Assembly (NCBI RefSeq): GCF_024611995.1
Contig: NZ_CP102509.1
Coordinates: forward strand, 2,356,001-2,420,000
DNA length: 64,000 nucleotides
DNA from: Streptomyces sp. NBC_00162
GTDB taxonomy: Bacteria > Actinomycetota > Actinomycetes > Streptomycetales > Streptomycetaceae
Direction of reading: 5' to 3'
Shown: in pieces, positions 43,256 through 51,789 of the stretch
Layout of the letters: each line of letters starts with the position of its first letter
Position numbering within the stretch: the first letter of the stretch is position 1
The notes under the pieces: model-generated
The model's input: the letters and a program-made list of their open reading frames with translations, nothing else
What the model was told of the DNA's origin: nothing
Databases searched by the model: none
Made by a program: the position numbers and the translations under genes

Positions 43256-44953
43256 ATGGCCGCCACTCCCGAAACGCCCGCAGCCGCCGCCGCGCGCCGC
43301 AAGACAGGCCGTCACCGCGGTGAGGGTCAGTGGGCCGTCGGACACCACACGCCCCTCAACGGCAACGAGCAGTTCAAGAAGGACGACGACGGTCTCAACG
43401 TGCGGACACGCATTGAGACGATCTACTCCAAGACGGGCTTCGACTCGATCGACCCCAACGACCTGCGCGGCCGCATGCGCTGGTGGGGCCTCTACACCCA
43501 GCGCAAGCCCGGGATCGACGGCGGCAAGACCGCGATCCTGGAGCCGGAGGAGCTGGACGACAAGTACTTCATGCTGCGCGTGCGCATCGACGGCGGCCGG
43601 CTGACCACCGAGCAGCTGCGCGTCATCGGCGAGATCTCCCAGGAGTTCGCCCGCGGCACGGCGGACCTCACCGACCGCCAGAACGTGCAGTACCACTGGA
43701 TCCGGATCGAGGACGTCCCGGAGATCTGGCGCCGCCTCGAGGCCGTCGGGCTGTCCACCACCGAGGCCTGCGGTGACACGCCCCGCGTCATCCTCGGCTC
43801 GCCCGTCGCCGGCATCGCGCAGGACGAGATCATCGACGGCACCCCCGCCATCGACGAGATCTACCGCCGCATCGTGGGCAACAAGGACTTCTCCAACCTG
43901 CCGCGCAAGTTCAAGTCCGCGATCTCCGGCTCGCCGCTGCTCGACGTGGCGCACGAGATCAACGACATCGCTTTCGTCGGGGTCAACCACCCCGAGCACG
44001 GCCCCGGCTTCGACGTCTGGGTCGGCGGCGGCCTCTCCACCAACCCCAAGCTGGGCGTCCGCCTGGGCACTTGGGTCTCGCTCGACGAGGTCCCGGACGT
44101 CTACGAGGGCGTCATCTCGATCTTCCGCGACTACGGCTACCGCCGGCTGCGCACCCGCGCCCGCCTGAAGTTCCTCGTCGCCGACTGGGGCCCGGCCAAG
44201 TTCCGCCAGGTCCTGGAGGACGAGTACCTGAAGCGGAAGCTCACCGACGGCCCCGCGCCCGAGCAGCCCTCCGGCCAGTGGCGCGACCACGTGGGTGTCC
44301 ACCAGCAGCAGGACGGCAAGTTCTACGTCGGCTTCGCGCCCCGCGTCGGCCGCGTCGACGGCGCCACCCTGACCAAGATCGCGGACGTCGCCGAGCGGCA
44401 CGGCTCCGGCCGGCTGCGCACCACCGCCGAGCAGAAGATGATCGTCCTCGACATCGAGGCCGACCAGGTCGACTCGGTGGTCTCGGCCCTGGAGGCGCTC
44501 GACCTGCGGGTCAAGCCGTCCCCGTTCCGCCGCGGCACGATGGCCTGCACCGGCATCGAGTTCTGCAAGCTGGCCATCGTCGAGACCAAGGCGCGCGGCG
44601 CCTCGCTGATCGACGAGCTGGAGCGCCGCCTGCCGGACTTCGCCGAGCCGCTGACCATCAACATCAACGGCTGCCCGAACGCCTGCGCCCGTATCCAGGT
44701 GGCGGACATCGGTCTCAAGGGCCAGCTGGTCCTGGACGACGACGGCAACCAGGTGGAGGGCTACCAGGTCCACCTGGGCGGCGCCCTCGGCCTGGAGGCC
44801 GGCTTCGGCCGCAAGGTCCGCGGCCTCAAGGTCACCTCGGCCGGTCTGCCCGACTACGTCGAGCGGGTCGTCACGCGCTTTGAGAACCAGCGCGAGGACG
44901 GCGAGCGCTTCGCCGCCTGGGTGACCCGTGCGAAGGACGAGGACCTCTCGTGA
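43256..44953 (+). CDS. sir: Ferredoxin-dependent sulfite (assimilatory) reductase, NirA/SirA type
   Basis: A 565-residue siroheme / [4Fe-4S] enzyme that reduces sulfite to sulfide using ferredoxin. Cluster ligands are C431, C437, C473 and C477 (CTGIEFC ... CPNAC). Y80 (YTQRK) and C172 (EACGDTPR) correspond by spacing to the Tyr69-Cys161 crosslink known in Mycobacterium tuberculosis SirA. Siroheme-binding arginines lie in RRLRTRARLKFLVADWG and FRRGTMACTG. The surrounding CysH/C/D/N genes make sulfite the substrate rather than nitrite. ATG start at 43256. The next gene overlaps its stop (GTGA, 44950-44953), so they are coupled. Confidence 0.95.
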   Translation: MAATPETPAAAAARRKTGRHRGEGQWAVGHHTPLNGNEQFKKDDDGLNVRTRIETIYSKTGFDSIDPNDLRGRMRWWGLYTQRKPGIDGGKTAILEPEELDDKYFMLRVRIDGGRLTTEQLRVIGEISQEFARGTADLTDRQNVQYHWIRIEDVPEIWRRLEAVGLSTTEACGDTPRVILGSPVAGIAQDEIIDGTPAIDEIYRRIVGNKDFSNLPRKFKSAISGSPLLDVAHEINDIAFVGVNHPEHGPGFDVWVGGGLSTNPKLGVRLGTWVSLDEVPDVYEGVISIFRDYGYRRLRTRARLKFLVADWGPAKFRQVLEDEYLKRKLTDGPAPEQPSGQWRDHVGVHQQQDGKFYVGFAPRVGRVDGATLTKIADVAERHGSGRLRTTAEQKMIVLDIEADQVDSVVSALEALDLRVKPSPFRRGTMACTGIEFCKLAIVETKARGASLIDELERRLPDFAEPLTININGCPNACARIQVADIGLKGQLVLDDDGNQVEGYQVHLGGALGLEAGFGRKVRGLKVTSAGLPDYVERVVTRFENQREDGERFAAWVTRAKDEDLS

Positions 44954-45129
44954 GCGAGCGCGCCGCACCGTTCTACTGCCCGTACTGCGGCGACGAGGAC
45001 CTGTTTCCCCACGAGACGGGCCACGGCGCCTGGGAATGCAGGGCCTGCAACCGAGCCTTCCAGCTGAAGTACCTCGGGCTGCTGGCCCGGGGTCTTCAGT
45101 CCAACGCCGCTGGAGGGGACGAGATATGA
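44950..45129 (+). CDS. Small zinc-ribbon-like protein between sulfite reductase and cysH
   Basis: A 59-residue ORF. Two CxxC pairs, CPYCG at about 10-13 and CRACN at 31-34, suggest a zinc ribbon or similar metal site; a C-terminal helix reads LKYLGLLARGL. GTG start overlaps the reductase stop (GTGA) and its TGA overlaps the next ATG (ATGA), the tight coupling of an operon member. The same small gene is found between these genes in other streptomycetes, as I recall. Its role is unknown; a ferredoxin-like partner, maturation factor or regulator for sulfite or APS reduction is possible. Confidence 0.88.
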   Translation: MSERAAPFYCPYCGDEDLFPHETGHGAWECRACNRAFQLKYLGLLARGLQSNAAGGDEI

Positions 45130-45839
45130 CCACCACTCAAGACGCGGATCTCAAAGCCGTGACTCTCAAGAGCGTGGCCGAGCAGGCGGGCCGCGACCTC
45201 GAGGACGCCTCCGCGCTGGAGATCCTCACCTGGGCGGCCGAGACCTTCGGGAAGAAGTTCGCCGTGACCTCCTCCATGGAGGACGCGGTCGTCGCCCACC
45301 TGGCCTCCCGCGCCTTCCCCGGCGTGGACGTGGTCTTCCTCGACACGGGCTACCACTTCGAGGAGACCATCGGCACCCGCGACGCGGTCGACGCGGTGAT
45401 GGACGTCAACGTCATCACGCTCACCCCGCGGCAGACGGTGGCCGAGCAGGACGCGGAGTACGGACCGAAGCTGCACGACCGCGACCCCGACCTGTGCTGC
45501 GCCCTGCGCAAGGTCAAGCCCCTCGAAGAGGGTCTGACCGCGTACGACGCGTGGGCGACGGGCCTGCGCCGCGACGAGTCCCCGACCCGGGCGAACACCC
45601 CGGTGGTCGGCTGGGACGAGAAGCGGCAGAAGGTCAAGATCTCGCCGATCGCCCGCTGGACCCAGGACGAGGTGGACGCGTACGTCGCCGAGCACGGCGT
45701 GCTCACCAACCCGCTGCTGATGGACGGTTACGCCTCCGTCGGCTGCGCTCCGTGCACGAGGCGTGTCGCGGAGGGCGAGGACGCCCGCGCCGGCCGATGG
45801 GCCGGCCGGGGCAAGACCGAGTGCGGACTGCACGGCTGA
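45126..45839 (+). CDS. cysH: Adenylyl-sulfate reductase, [4Fe-4S] CysH type
   Basis: A 237-residue reductase that converts APS (or PAPS) to sulfite using thioredoxin. PP-loop-type SSMEDAVVAHLA (about 46) and the catalytic Cys in TECGLHG (C233, near the C-terminus) are present. Cys pairs C124-C125 (DLCCALRKV) and C207/C210 (VGCAPC) are the ligands of the [4Fe-4S] cluster diagnostic of APS-preferring reductases; cluster-free PAPS reductases lack them. ATG start at 45126. The operon also encodes APS kinase, so both substrates can be present in the cell. The stop TGA overlaps the possible cysC start (TGATG). Confidence 0.93.
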   Translation: MTTTQDADLKAVTLKSVAEQAGRDLEDASALEILTWAAETFGKKFAVTSSMEDAVVAHLASRAFPGVDVVFLDTGYHFEETIGTRDAVDAVMDVNVITLTPRQTVAEQDAEYGPKLHDRDPDLCCALRKVKPLEEGLTAYDAWATGLRRDESPTRANTPVVGWDEKRQKVKISPIARWTQDEVDAYVAEHGVLTNPLLMDGYASVGCAPCTRRVAEGEDARAGRWAGRGKTECGLHG

Positions 45840-46420
45840 TGACGAGCACCGAAGAACTTACGGAGACAGAGCAGATGAGCGTGAGCGACCAGGGCGCCAC
45901 CGTGTGGCTGACCGGGCTGCCGAGCGCGGGCAAGACCACGATCGCCTACGCGCTGGCCGAGCGGCTGCGCGCCGAGGGCCACCGCGTGGAGGTGCTCGAC
46001 GGGGACGAGATCCGCGAGTTCCTCTCCGCCGGCCTCGGCTTCAGCCGCGAGGACCGGCACACCAACGTGCAGCGGATCGGCTTCGTCGCCGAGCTCCTCG
46101 CGAGCAACGGCGTCAAGGCGCTGGTACCGGTGATCGCGCCGTTCGCGGACAGCCGTGAGGCCGTCCGCAAGCGGCACGCCGCCGAGGGCACCTCGTACCT
46201 GGAGGTCCACGTGGCCACCCCGGTCGAGGTCTGCTCCGAGCGTGACGTGAAGGGCCTGTACGCCAAGCAGGCGGCGGGCGAGATCTCCGGTCTGACCGGG
46301 GTCGACGACCCGTACGAGGCACCGGAGTCCCCGGACCTCCGTATCGAGTCGCACACGCAGTCCGTGCAGGAGTCGGCTTCGGCCCTGCACGCGCTGCTCA
46401 CCGAGAGGGGTCTGGCATGA
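45839..46420 (+). CDS. cysC: Adenylyl-sulfate kinase
   Basis: A 193-residue P-loop kinase that phosphorylates APS to PAPS. Walker A GLPSAGKT lies at 26-33, DGDEIREFLSAGLGFSREDR is the APS-binding region, and CSERDVKGLYAKQAAGEISG is the lid segment. Two starts are possible: ATG 45839, overlapping the cysH stop (TGATG), and ATG 45875, with GGAG at 45862-45865. The second has the better RBS and gives 181 residues, closer to typical CysC length. The cysD ATG overlaps the cysC stop (ATGA at 46417-46420). Confidence 0.93.
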   Translation: MTSTEELTETEQMSVSDQGATVWLTGLPSAGKTTIAYALAERLRAEGHRVEVLDGDEIREFLSAGLGFSREDRHTNVQRIGFVAELLASNGVKALVPVIAPFADSREAVRKRHAAEGTSYLEVHVATPVEVCSERDVKGLYAKQAAGEISGLTGVDDPYEAPESPDLRIESHTQSVQESASALHALLTERGLA

Positions 46421-47352
46421 CCACGGTCGCCCACCTGCACGAAGAGACCGACGCGCCGTACGCGCTGTCGCACCTCGACGCCCTCGAGTCCGAGGCCGTG
46501 CACATCTTCCGCGAGGTGGCGGGCGAGTTCGAGAAGCCGGTGATCCTGTTCTCCGGCGGCAAGGACTCCATCGTCATGCTGCACCTGGCGCTGAAGGCGT
46601 TCGCGCCGGCGCCGGTGCCCTTCACCCTCCTGCACGTCGACACGGGGCACAACTTCCCCGAGGTGCTGGAGTACCGCGACCGCACGGTCGAGAAGCACGG
46701 TCTGCGCCTGCACGTCGCGTCCGTCCAGGACTACATCGACGCGGGCAAGCTGCGCGAGCGTCCGGACGGCACCCGCAACCCGCTGCAGACCGTCCCGCTG
46801 ACCGAGGCGATCCAGAGCCTCAAGTTCGACGCCGTCTTCGGCGGCGGCCGCCGCGACGAGGAGAAGGCCCGCGCCAAGGAGCGGGTGTTCAGCCTGCGCG
46901 ACGAGTTCTCCCAGTGGGACCCGCGCCGCCAGCGCCCCGAGCTGTGGCAGCTCTACAACGGCCGCCACGCGCCCGGCGAGCACGTGCGCGTCTTCCCGCT
47001 CTCCAACTGGACCGAGCTGGACGTCTGGCAGTACATCTCCCGCGAGGGCATCGAGCTGCCGGAGATCTACTTCGCCCACGAGCGCGAGGTCTTCCAGCGC
47101 AACGGCATGTGGCTGACGGCCGGCGAGTGGGGCGGCGCCAAGGAGGGCGAGACGCCCGAGACGCGTCTCATCCGCTACCGCACCGTCGGTGACATGTCCT
47201 GCACCGGCGCCGTCGACTCCGACGCCGCCACGCTGGACGCCGTGATCGCCGAGATCGCCGTCTCCCGCCTCACCGAGCGGGGTGCCACCCGCGCCGACGA
47301 CAAGATGTCCGAGGCCGCGATGGAAGACCGCAAGCGCGAAGGGTACTTCTAG
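46417..47352 (+). CDS. cysD: Sulfate adenylyltransferase subunit 2 (catalytic)
   Basis: A 311-residue ATP sulfurylase subunit that forms APS and pyrophosphate from sulfate and ATP. The PP-loop SGGKDS lies at 46-51, followed by HVDTGHNFPEVLEYRDRTVE, DAVFGGGRRDEEKARAKERV and FPLSNWTELDVWQYI, all characteristic of CysD. It works as a heterodimer with CysN, which hydrolyses GTP to drive the reaction. ATG start overlaps the cysC stop by 4 bp; the cysN start follows 2 bp after its stop. Confidence 0.95.
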   Translation: MTTVAHLHEETDAPYALSHLDALESEAVHIFREVAGEFEKPVILFSGGKDSIVMLHLALKAFAPAPVPFTLLHVDTGHNFPEVLEYRDRTVEKHGLRLHVASVQDYIDAGKLRERPDGTRNPLQTVPLTEAIQSLKFDAVFGGGRRDEEKARAKERVFSLRDEFSQWDPRRQRPELWQLYNGRHAPGEHVRVFPLSNWTELDVWQYISREGIELPEIYFAHEREVFQRNGMWLTAGEWGGAKEGETPETRLIRYRTVGDMSCTGAVDSDAATLDAVIAEIAVSRLTERGATRADDKMSEAAMEDRKREGYF

Positions 47353-47354
47353 AA

Positions 47355-48695
47355 ATGACCTCCACCACCGAGCAGTTCGCCGATCTGTCGGCGACCACGC
47401 TGCTGCGCTTCGCGACCGCCGGCTCCGTCGACGACGGCAAGTCCACCCTGGTGGGCCGGCTGCTGCACGACTCCAAGTCGGTACTGACCGACCAGATGGA
47501 GGCCGTCGAGGCCGTCTCCGCCCAGCGCGGCCAGGACGCCCCCGACCTCGCGCTGCTCACCGACGGCCTGCGGGCCGAGCGTGAGCAGGGCATCACCATC
47601 GACGTCGCGTACCGCTACTTCGCCACCGCGCGCCGCCGGTTCATCCTCGCCGACACCCCCGGGCACGTGCAGTACACCCGGAACATGGTCACCGGCGCCT
47701 CCACCGCCGACCTGGCCGTGGTCCTGGTCGACGCCCGCAACGGCGTGATCGAGCAGACCCGCCGGCACGCGGCCGTCGCCGCCCTGCTGCGCGTCCCGCA
47801 CGTGGTGCTGGCCGTCAACAAGATGGACCTCGTCGGCTACCAGGAGTCCGTCTTCGCGGCGATCGCCGAGGAGTTCACCGCGTACGCCTCGGACCTGGGC
47901 GTCCCGGAGATCACCGCGATCCCGATCTCGGCGCTGGCCGGGGACAACGTGGTGGACGTGTCGGCGAACATGGACTGGTACGGCGGCCCGACGGTGCTGG
48001 AGCACCTGGAGACCGTCCCGGTCAGCCACGACCTCACCGCCTGCCCGGCGCGTTTCCCGGTGCAGTACGTGATCCGTCCGCAGACCGCCGAGCACCCGGA
48101 CTACCGGGGCTACGCTGGCCAGATCGCCTCCGGCGTGCTGCGGGTCGGCGAGGCCGTCACCGTCCTGCCGTCCGGCCGTACCTCGGTCATCGAGGGCATC
48201 GACGCGCTCGGCGAGAGCGTCGACATCGCCTGGGCCCCGCAGTCGGTGACCGTGCGGCTCAAGGACGACATCGACATCTCGCGCGGCGACCTGATCGCGC
48301 CGTCCGCGAGCGCCCCGGCCACCACGCAGGACGTCGAGGCGACGGTCTGCCACGTGGCGGACCAGCCCCTGGCCGTCGGCGCCCGGGTGCTGCTCAAGCA
48401 CACGACGCGCACGGTCAAGGCGATCGTCAAGGAGATCCCCTCGCGGCTGACCCTCGACGACCTGTCCCAGCACCCGAACCCCGGGCAGCTGGTGGCCAAC
48501 GACATCGGCCGCGTGGTCGTCCGTACCGCCGAGCCGCTCGCGCTCGACGCGTACGCCGACTCGCGCCGCACCGGGTCCTTCCTGCTGATCGACCCGGCCG
48601 ACGGAACCACCCTCGCCGCGGGCATGGCGGGCGAGTCCTTCGCCTCCACCGCCGAGACCACCGTCCAGGCCGACGAAGAAGGGTGGGACTTCTAG
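47355..48695 (+). CDS. cysN: Sulfate adenylyltransferase subunit 1 (GTPase)
   Basis: A 446-residue EF-Tu-like GTPase. G1 is GSVDDGKS at 23-30, the effector region EQGITIDVAYRYF, G3 DTPGHVQY and G4 NKMD. The C-terminal beta-barrels extend to the end. CysN activates CysD, coupling GTP hydrolysis to APS formation. Unlike CysNC fusions of some bacteria, no C-terminal kinase domain is present; cysC is separate. ATG start at 47355, 2 bp after cysD. A 223-bp interval with short ORFs follows. Confidence 0.95.
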   Translation: MTSTTEQFADLSATTLLRFATAGSVDDGKSTLVGRLLHDSKSVLTDQMEAVEAVSAQRGQDAPDLALLTDGLRAEREQGITIDVAYRYFATARRRFILADTPGHVQYTRNMVTGASTADLAVVLVDARNGVIEQTRRHAAVAALLRVPHVVLAVNKMDLVGYQESVFAAIAEEFTAYASDLGVPEITAIPISALAGDNVVDVSANMDWYGGPTVLEHLETVPVSHDLTACPARFPVQYVIRPQTAEHPDYRGYAGQIASGVLRVGEAVTVLPSGRTSVIEGIDALGESVDIAWAPQSVTVRLKDDIDISRGDLIAPSASAPATTQDVEATVCHVADQPLAVGARVLLKHTTRTVKAIVKEIPSRLTLDDLSQHPNPGQLVANDIGRVVVRTAEPLALDAYADSRRTGSFLLIDPADGTTLAAGMAGESFASTAETTVQADEEGWDF

Positions 48696-48698
48696 CCC

Positions 48699-48800
48699 AT
48701 GCCCTTCGACATCTACTCCACCTTCGCGAAGGAGGGCGGCCGCGTAGGCAGCGGCGCCCTCGGCAGCGGCCAGGGAGGGGTGGCGCGATGTGCGCGATGA
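48699..48800 (+). CDS. Possible 33-residue ORF directly after cysN
   Basis: ATG at 48699 lies 3 bp past the cysN stop, with GGGTGGGA about 12 nt upstream inside cysN. The peptide starts MPFDIYSTFAKEGGRVGSG and becomes Gly-rich. It overlaps the next candidate in another frame. It may be a remnant, a small protein or chance; I do not recognise it. Confidence 0.3.
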   Translation: MPFDIYSTFAKEGGRVGSGALGSGQGGVARCAR

Positions 48801-48889
48801 CGTACGCGCACCGCATGCGCGCCCACACCCCCCACGAGCTGTACCTGCCCCGGCTCCACGAACGCCACAGACGAAGACGTGCGTCATGA
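48788..48889 (+). CDS. Possible 33-residue His/Arg-rich ORF before the sulfonate transporter
   Basis: ATG at 48788 follows GGGAGGGG at 7 nt, a strong Shine-Dalgarno. The peptide begins MCAMTYAHRMRAHTPHELYL and ends in an Arg-rich tail HRRRRAS. It has a Cys at position 2, 4-5 His and many Arg. It ends 30 bp before the lipoprotein start. A translated leader controlling the transporter genes is possible; no family is recognised. Confidence 0.45.
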   Translation: MCAMTYAHRMRAHTPHELYLPRLHERHRRRRAS

Positions 48890-48919
48890 GATGACCACGT
48901 CACGAGAGGAAGTCCTCCC

Positions 48920-50074
48920 GTGCCTGCCACCGGTAACACCACCCGTACTGCCCCTGCCCTTGCCCGTAGCAAGGGCCTGCGCCGCGGCGTCGTCGCCGCC
49001 GCCGCGCTGCCGCTGCTGATCGGCACGCTCGCCTCCTGCGGCTACGGCTCCCAGGCCGCGAAGAGCGAGGACAAGAAGGCCAACGTCGCGGCTACCGACG
49101 GCAAGAAGCTGTCGGCCTCCGAGGTCCGCATCGGGTACTTCCCGAACCTGACGCACGCCACCGCTCTGGTCGGTCTCCAGGAGGGCCTGATCGAGAAGGA
49201 ACTGAACGGCACCAAGATCAAGCCGCAGTCCTTCAACGCCGGTCCGTCCGAGATCGAGGCGCTCAACGGCGGCTCTCTCGACATCGGTTTCATCGGCCCC
49301 TCGCCCTCGATCAACGGCTACGTCAAGTCCAAGGGCTCCAACCTGAGGATCATCTCCGGTTCGGCCTCCGGCGGCGTCAAGCTGGTCGTGAACCCGGACA
49401 AGATCAAAACCCTGGACGACCTCAAGGGCAAGAAGATCGCCACCCCGCAGAAGGGGAACACCCAGGACGTCGCGTTCCTCAACTGGATCTCCGAGAAGGG
49501 CTGGACGGTCGACCCGGAGTCCGGCAAGGGCGACGTCTCCGTCGTCCGCACGGACAACAAGGTCACCCCCGACGCCTTCAAGCAGGGCTCGATCGACGGC
49601 GCCTGGGTACCCGAGCCCACCGCCTCCAAGCTCGTCTCCGACGGCGGCTCCGTCCTCCTCGACGAGACCTCCCTGTGGCCCGACAAGAAGTTCGTGATCA
49701 CGAACATCATCGTGTCGCAGAAGTTCCTCAAGGAACACCCGGACGTGGTCGAGGCCGTCCTCAAGGGCACCGTGAAGACCAACGAGTGGATCAACACCAA
49801 CCCGGACAAGGCCAAGGCCTCCGCGAACGCCAGGCTCGAGGCCGAGGGCGGCAAGCCGCTCGACGCCAAGGTCATCGACCCGGCCTGGCCGAGCATCGCG
49901 ATCACCGACGACCCGCTGGCCACCACGCTGAAGACGCAGGCCGACTACGCGGTCAAGGCCAAGCTCATCGAGCAGCCCGACCTGACCGGCATCTACGACC
50001 TGACGCTCCTGAACAAGGTACTGAAGGCCGCCGGCAAGCCCGAGGTCTCCGACGCCGGCCTCGGCGCCAAGTAA
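48920..50074 (+). CDS. ABC transporter substrate-binding lipoprotein, sulfonate/taurine type
   Basis: A 384-residue lipoprotein. The signal ends at a lipobox LASC with C40 (VVAAAALPLLIGTLASC). The mature protein is an SsuA/TauA-like type II binding protein: IGYFPNLTHATALVGLQEGL, GPSEIEALNGGSLDIGFIGP, ASGGVKLVVNPDKIKTLDDL and IVSQKFLKEHPDVVEAVLKG. Position behind the sulfate genes and ahead of an SsuB/SsuC pair suggests an organosulfur ligand (sulfonate, sulfate ester or taurine). GTG start at 48920. Its coding sequence is Lys-rich compared with neighbours. Confidence 0.9.
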   Translation: MPATGNTTRTAPALARSKGLRRGVVAAAALPLLIGTLASCGYGSQAAKSEDKKANVAATDGKKLSASEVRIGYFPNLTHATALVGLQEGLIEKELNGTKIKPQSFNAGPSEIEALNGGSLDIGFIGPSPSINGYVKSKGSNLRIISGSASGGVKLVVNPDKIKTLDDLKGKKIATPQKGNTQDVAFLNWISEKGWTVDPESGKGDVSVVRTDNKVTPDAFKQGSIDGAWVPEPTASKLVSDGGSVLLDETSLWPDKKFVITNIIVSQKFLKEHPDVVEAVLKGTVKTNEWINTNPDKAKASANARLEAEGGKPLDAKVIDPAWPSIAITDDPLATTLKTQADYAVKAKLIEQPDLTGIYDLTLLNKVLKAAGKPEVSDAGLGAK

Positions 50075-50108
50075 CCCCGCAATCCAGCAACCCCAGGAGG
50101 TGACGACC

Positions 50109-50903
50109 ATGGCCACCATGCTTGCCAAGGCTGCCGAGGGCACCGTAGCGGAGCTGACGCACGCCGCTCGCATCGAGCACGTCTCGAAGTCCTTCTCCGG
50201 CCCGGCCGGATCACAGCTCGTCCTGGACGACATCAGCCTCGATGTCGCTCCCGGAGAGTTCGTCACCATCCTGGGGGCCTCGGGGTGCGGAAAGTCCACC
50301 CTGCTCAACCTGGTCGCCGGCCTGGACAAGCCGTCCGCGGGGTCCATCGAGACCCCCGGCGGCCGTCCGGCACTCATGTTCCAGGAACACGCCCTCTTCC
50401 CCTGGCTGACCGCGGGCAAGAACATCGAACTCGCCCTGCGCCTGCGCGGGGTGGCCAAGGCCGACCGCAAACCGGAGGCCGAACGGCTGCTGGAACTGGT
50501 CCGCCTCGCCGGCGCCTACGGCAAGCGCGTCCACGAACTGTCCGGCGGCATGCGCCAGCGCGTCGCCCTGGCCCGGGCCCTCGCCCAGGACAGCCAGCTG
50601 CTCCTGATGGACGAACCCTTCGCCGCGCTCGACGCCATCACCCGCGACGTACTGCACGGCGAACTCACCCGCATCTGGGCCGAGACGAACCTGTCGGTCC
50701 TGTTCGTCACGCACAACGTGCGCGAGGCCGTGCGGCTCGCGCAGCGCGTGGTCCTGCTCTCCTCCCGGCCCGGCCGGGTCGCCAAGGAATGGACCGTGGG
50801 CATCCCGCAGCCGCGCCGCATCGAGGACGCGGACGTGGCGGAACTGTCCCTTGAGATCACTGAACACCTGCGTGGGGAGATCCGCCGCCATGGCCAGCAC
50901 TGA
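50109..50903 (+). CDS. ABC transporter ATP-binding protein, SsuB/TauB-like
   Basis: A 264-residue ATPase for the adjacent transporter. Walker A GASGCGKS lies at 56-63, Q-loop MFQEHALFPW, signature LSGGMRQR, Walker B LLLMDEPFAALD and a switch His in FVTHNV. ATG at 50109 is chosen because AGGAGG lies 9 bases ahead; an upstream in-frame ATG-less extension is rejected. It overlaps the permease by 14 bp, so the two are translated together. Confidence 0.93.
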   Translation: MATMLAKAAEGTVAELTHAARIEHVSKSFSGPAGSQLVLDDISLDVAPGEFVTILGASGCGKSTLLNLVAGLDKPSAGSIETPGGRPALMFQEHALFPWLTAGKNIELALRLRGVAKADRKPEAERLLELVRLAGAYGKRVHELSGGMRQRVALARALAQDSQLLLMDEPFAALDAITRDVLHGELTRIWAETNLSVLFVTHNVREAVRLAQRVVLLSSRPGRVAKEWTVGIPQPRRIEDADVAELSLEITEHLRGEIRRHGQH

Positions 50904-51789
50904 CACCACCCCGAAGGCCGCGGCCAAGGGCAGGCAGGACGACCTGGCGGGCCTCGAGGCCGGCCTCGACGCCCTCGACGCGGTCCAGACCCACCGCACA
51001 CCCATCCGCGAGATCCTCGCCAAGAAGGTCCTGCCCCCGGTCCTGGCCGTCGGCCTCGTGCTCCTGGTCTGGCAGATCCTCGTCGCGACGAAGGTCACCG
51101 AGGAGACCAAACTCCCCGCGCTGTCCGCGGTATGGGACAGCCTGACCGACATGTGGCTCAAGGGCACCCTGCTCGAGGTCATCTGGACCAGCGTGTCACG
51201 CGGACTGCTCGGCTTCCTGCTGGCCCTGGCCATCGGCACCCCGCTCGGACTGCTCGTCGCCCGGGTGAAGTTCGTCCGCGCCGCGATCGGCCCGATCCTC
51301 CAGGGCCTGCAGTCCCTGCCCTCGGTCGCCTGGGTACCCCCCGCCGTCCTGTGGTTCGGCCTCAACGACGCCATGATGTACACGGTCATCCTGCTCGGCG
51401 CCGTCCCCTCCATCGCCAACGGCCTCGTCTCCGGCATCGACCAGATCCCGCCGCTCTACCTGCGGGCCGGGCGCACCCTGGGCGCCACCGGCCTGAGCGG
51501 CGCCCGGCACATCGTCATGCCGGCCGCACTGCCCGGCTACCTCGCCGGCCTCAAGCAGGGCTGGGCCTTCTCCTGGCGCTCCCTCATGGCCGCCGAGATC
51601 ATCGCCAGCTCCCCCGAACTGGGCCTGGGCCTCGGCCAGCTGCTGGAGAACGGCCGCAACAACATCGACCTGCCCGGCGTGTTCCTCGCCATCATCCTCA
51701 TCCTCGTCGTCGGCATCGCCATCGACCTGCTGATCTTCAGCCCGGTCGAGCGATGGGTCCTGCGCAGCCGCGGCCTGCTGGTCAAGTGA
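50890..51789 (+). CDS. ABC transporter permease, SsuC/TauC-like
   Basis: A 299-residue membrane permease with about six helices. The N-terminus is hydrophilic (about 1-40). The binding-protein-dependent EAA-like loop and the conserved VPPAVLWFGLNDAMMYTVIL, YLRAGRTLGATGLSGARHIV and WAFSWRSLMAAEIIASSPEL place it with the aliphatic sulfonate/taurine/nitrate permeases. ATG start at 50890 lies inside the 3' end of the ATPase gene, behind GGGGAG. Its stop overlaps the next GTG (GTGA). Confidence 0.93.
   Translation: MASTDTTPKAAAKGRQDDLAGLEAGLDALDAVQTHRTPIREILAKKVLPPVLAVGLVLLVWQILVATKVTEETKLPALSAVWDSLTDMWLKGTLLEVIWTSVSRGLLGFLLALAIGTPLGLLVARVKFVRAAIGPILQGLQSLPSVAWVPPAVLWFGLNDAMMYTVILLGAVPSIANGLVSGIDQIPPLYLRAGRTLGATGLSGARHIVMPAALPGYLAGLKQGWAFSWRSLMAAEIIASSPELGLGLGQLLENGRNNIDLPGVFLAIILILVVGIAIDLLIFSPVERWVLRSRGLLVK

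Noticed and set aside
40814..45136. A 1,440-codon open frame on the minus strand
   Set aside because: It lies opposite the GAF regulator, GNAT and sulfite reductase genes, and has low-complexity composition. Real genes on the other strand explain the region.
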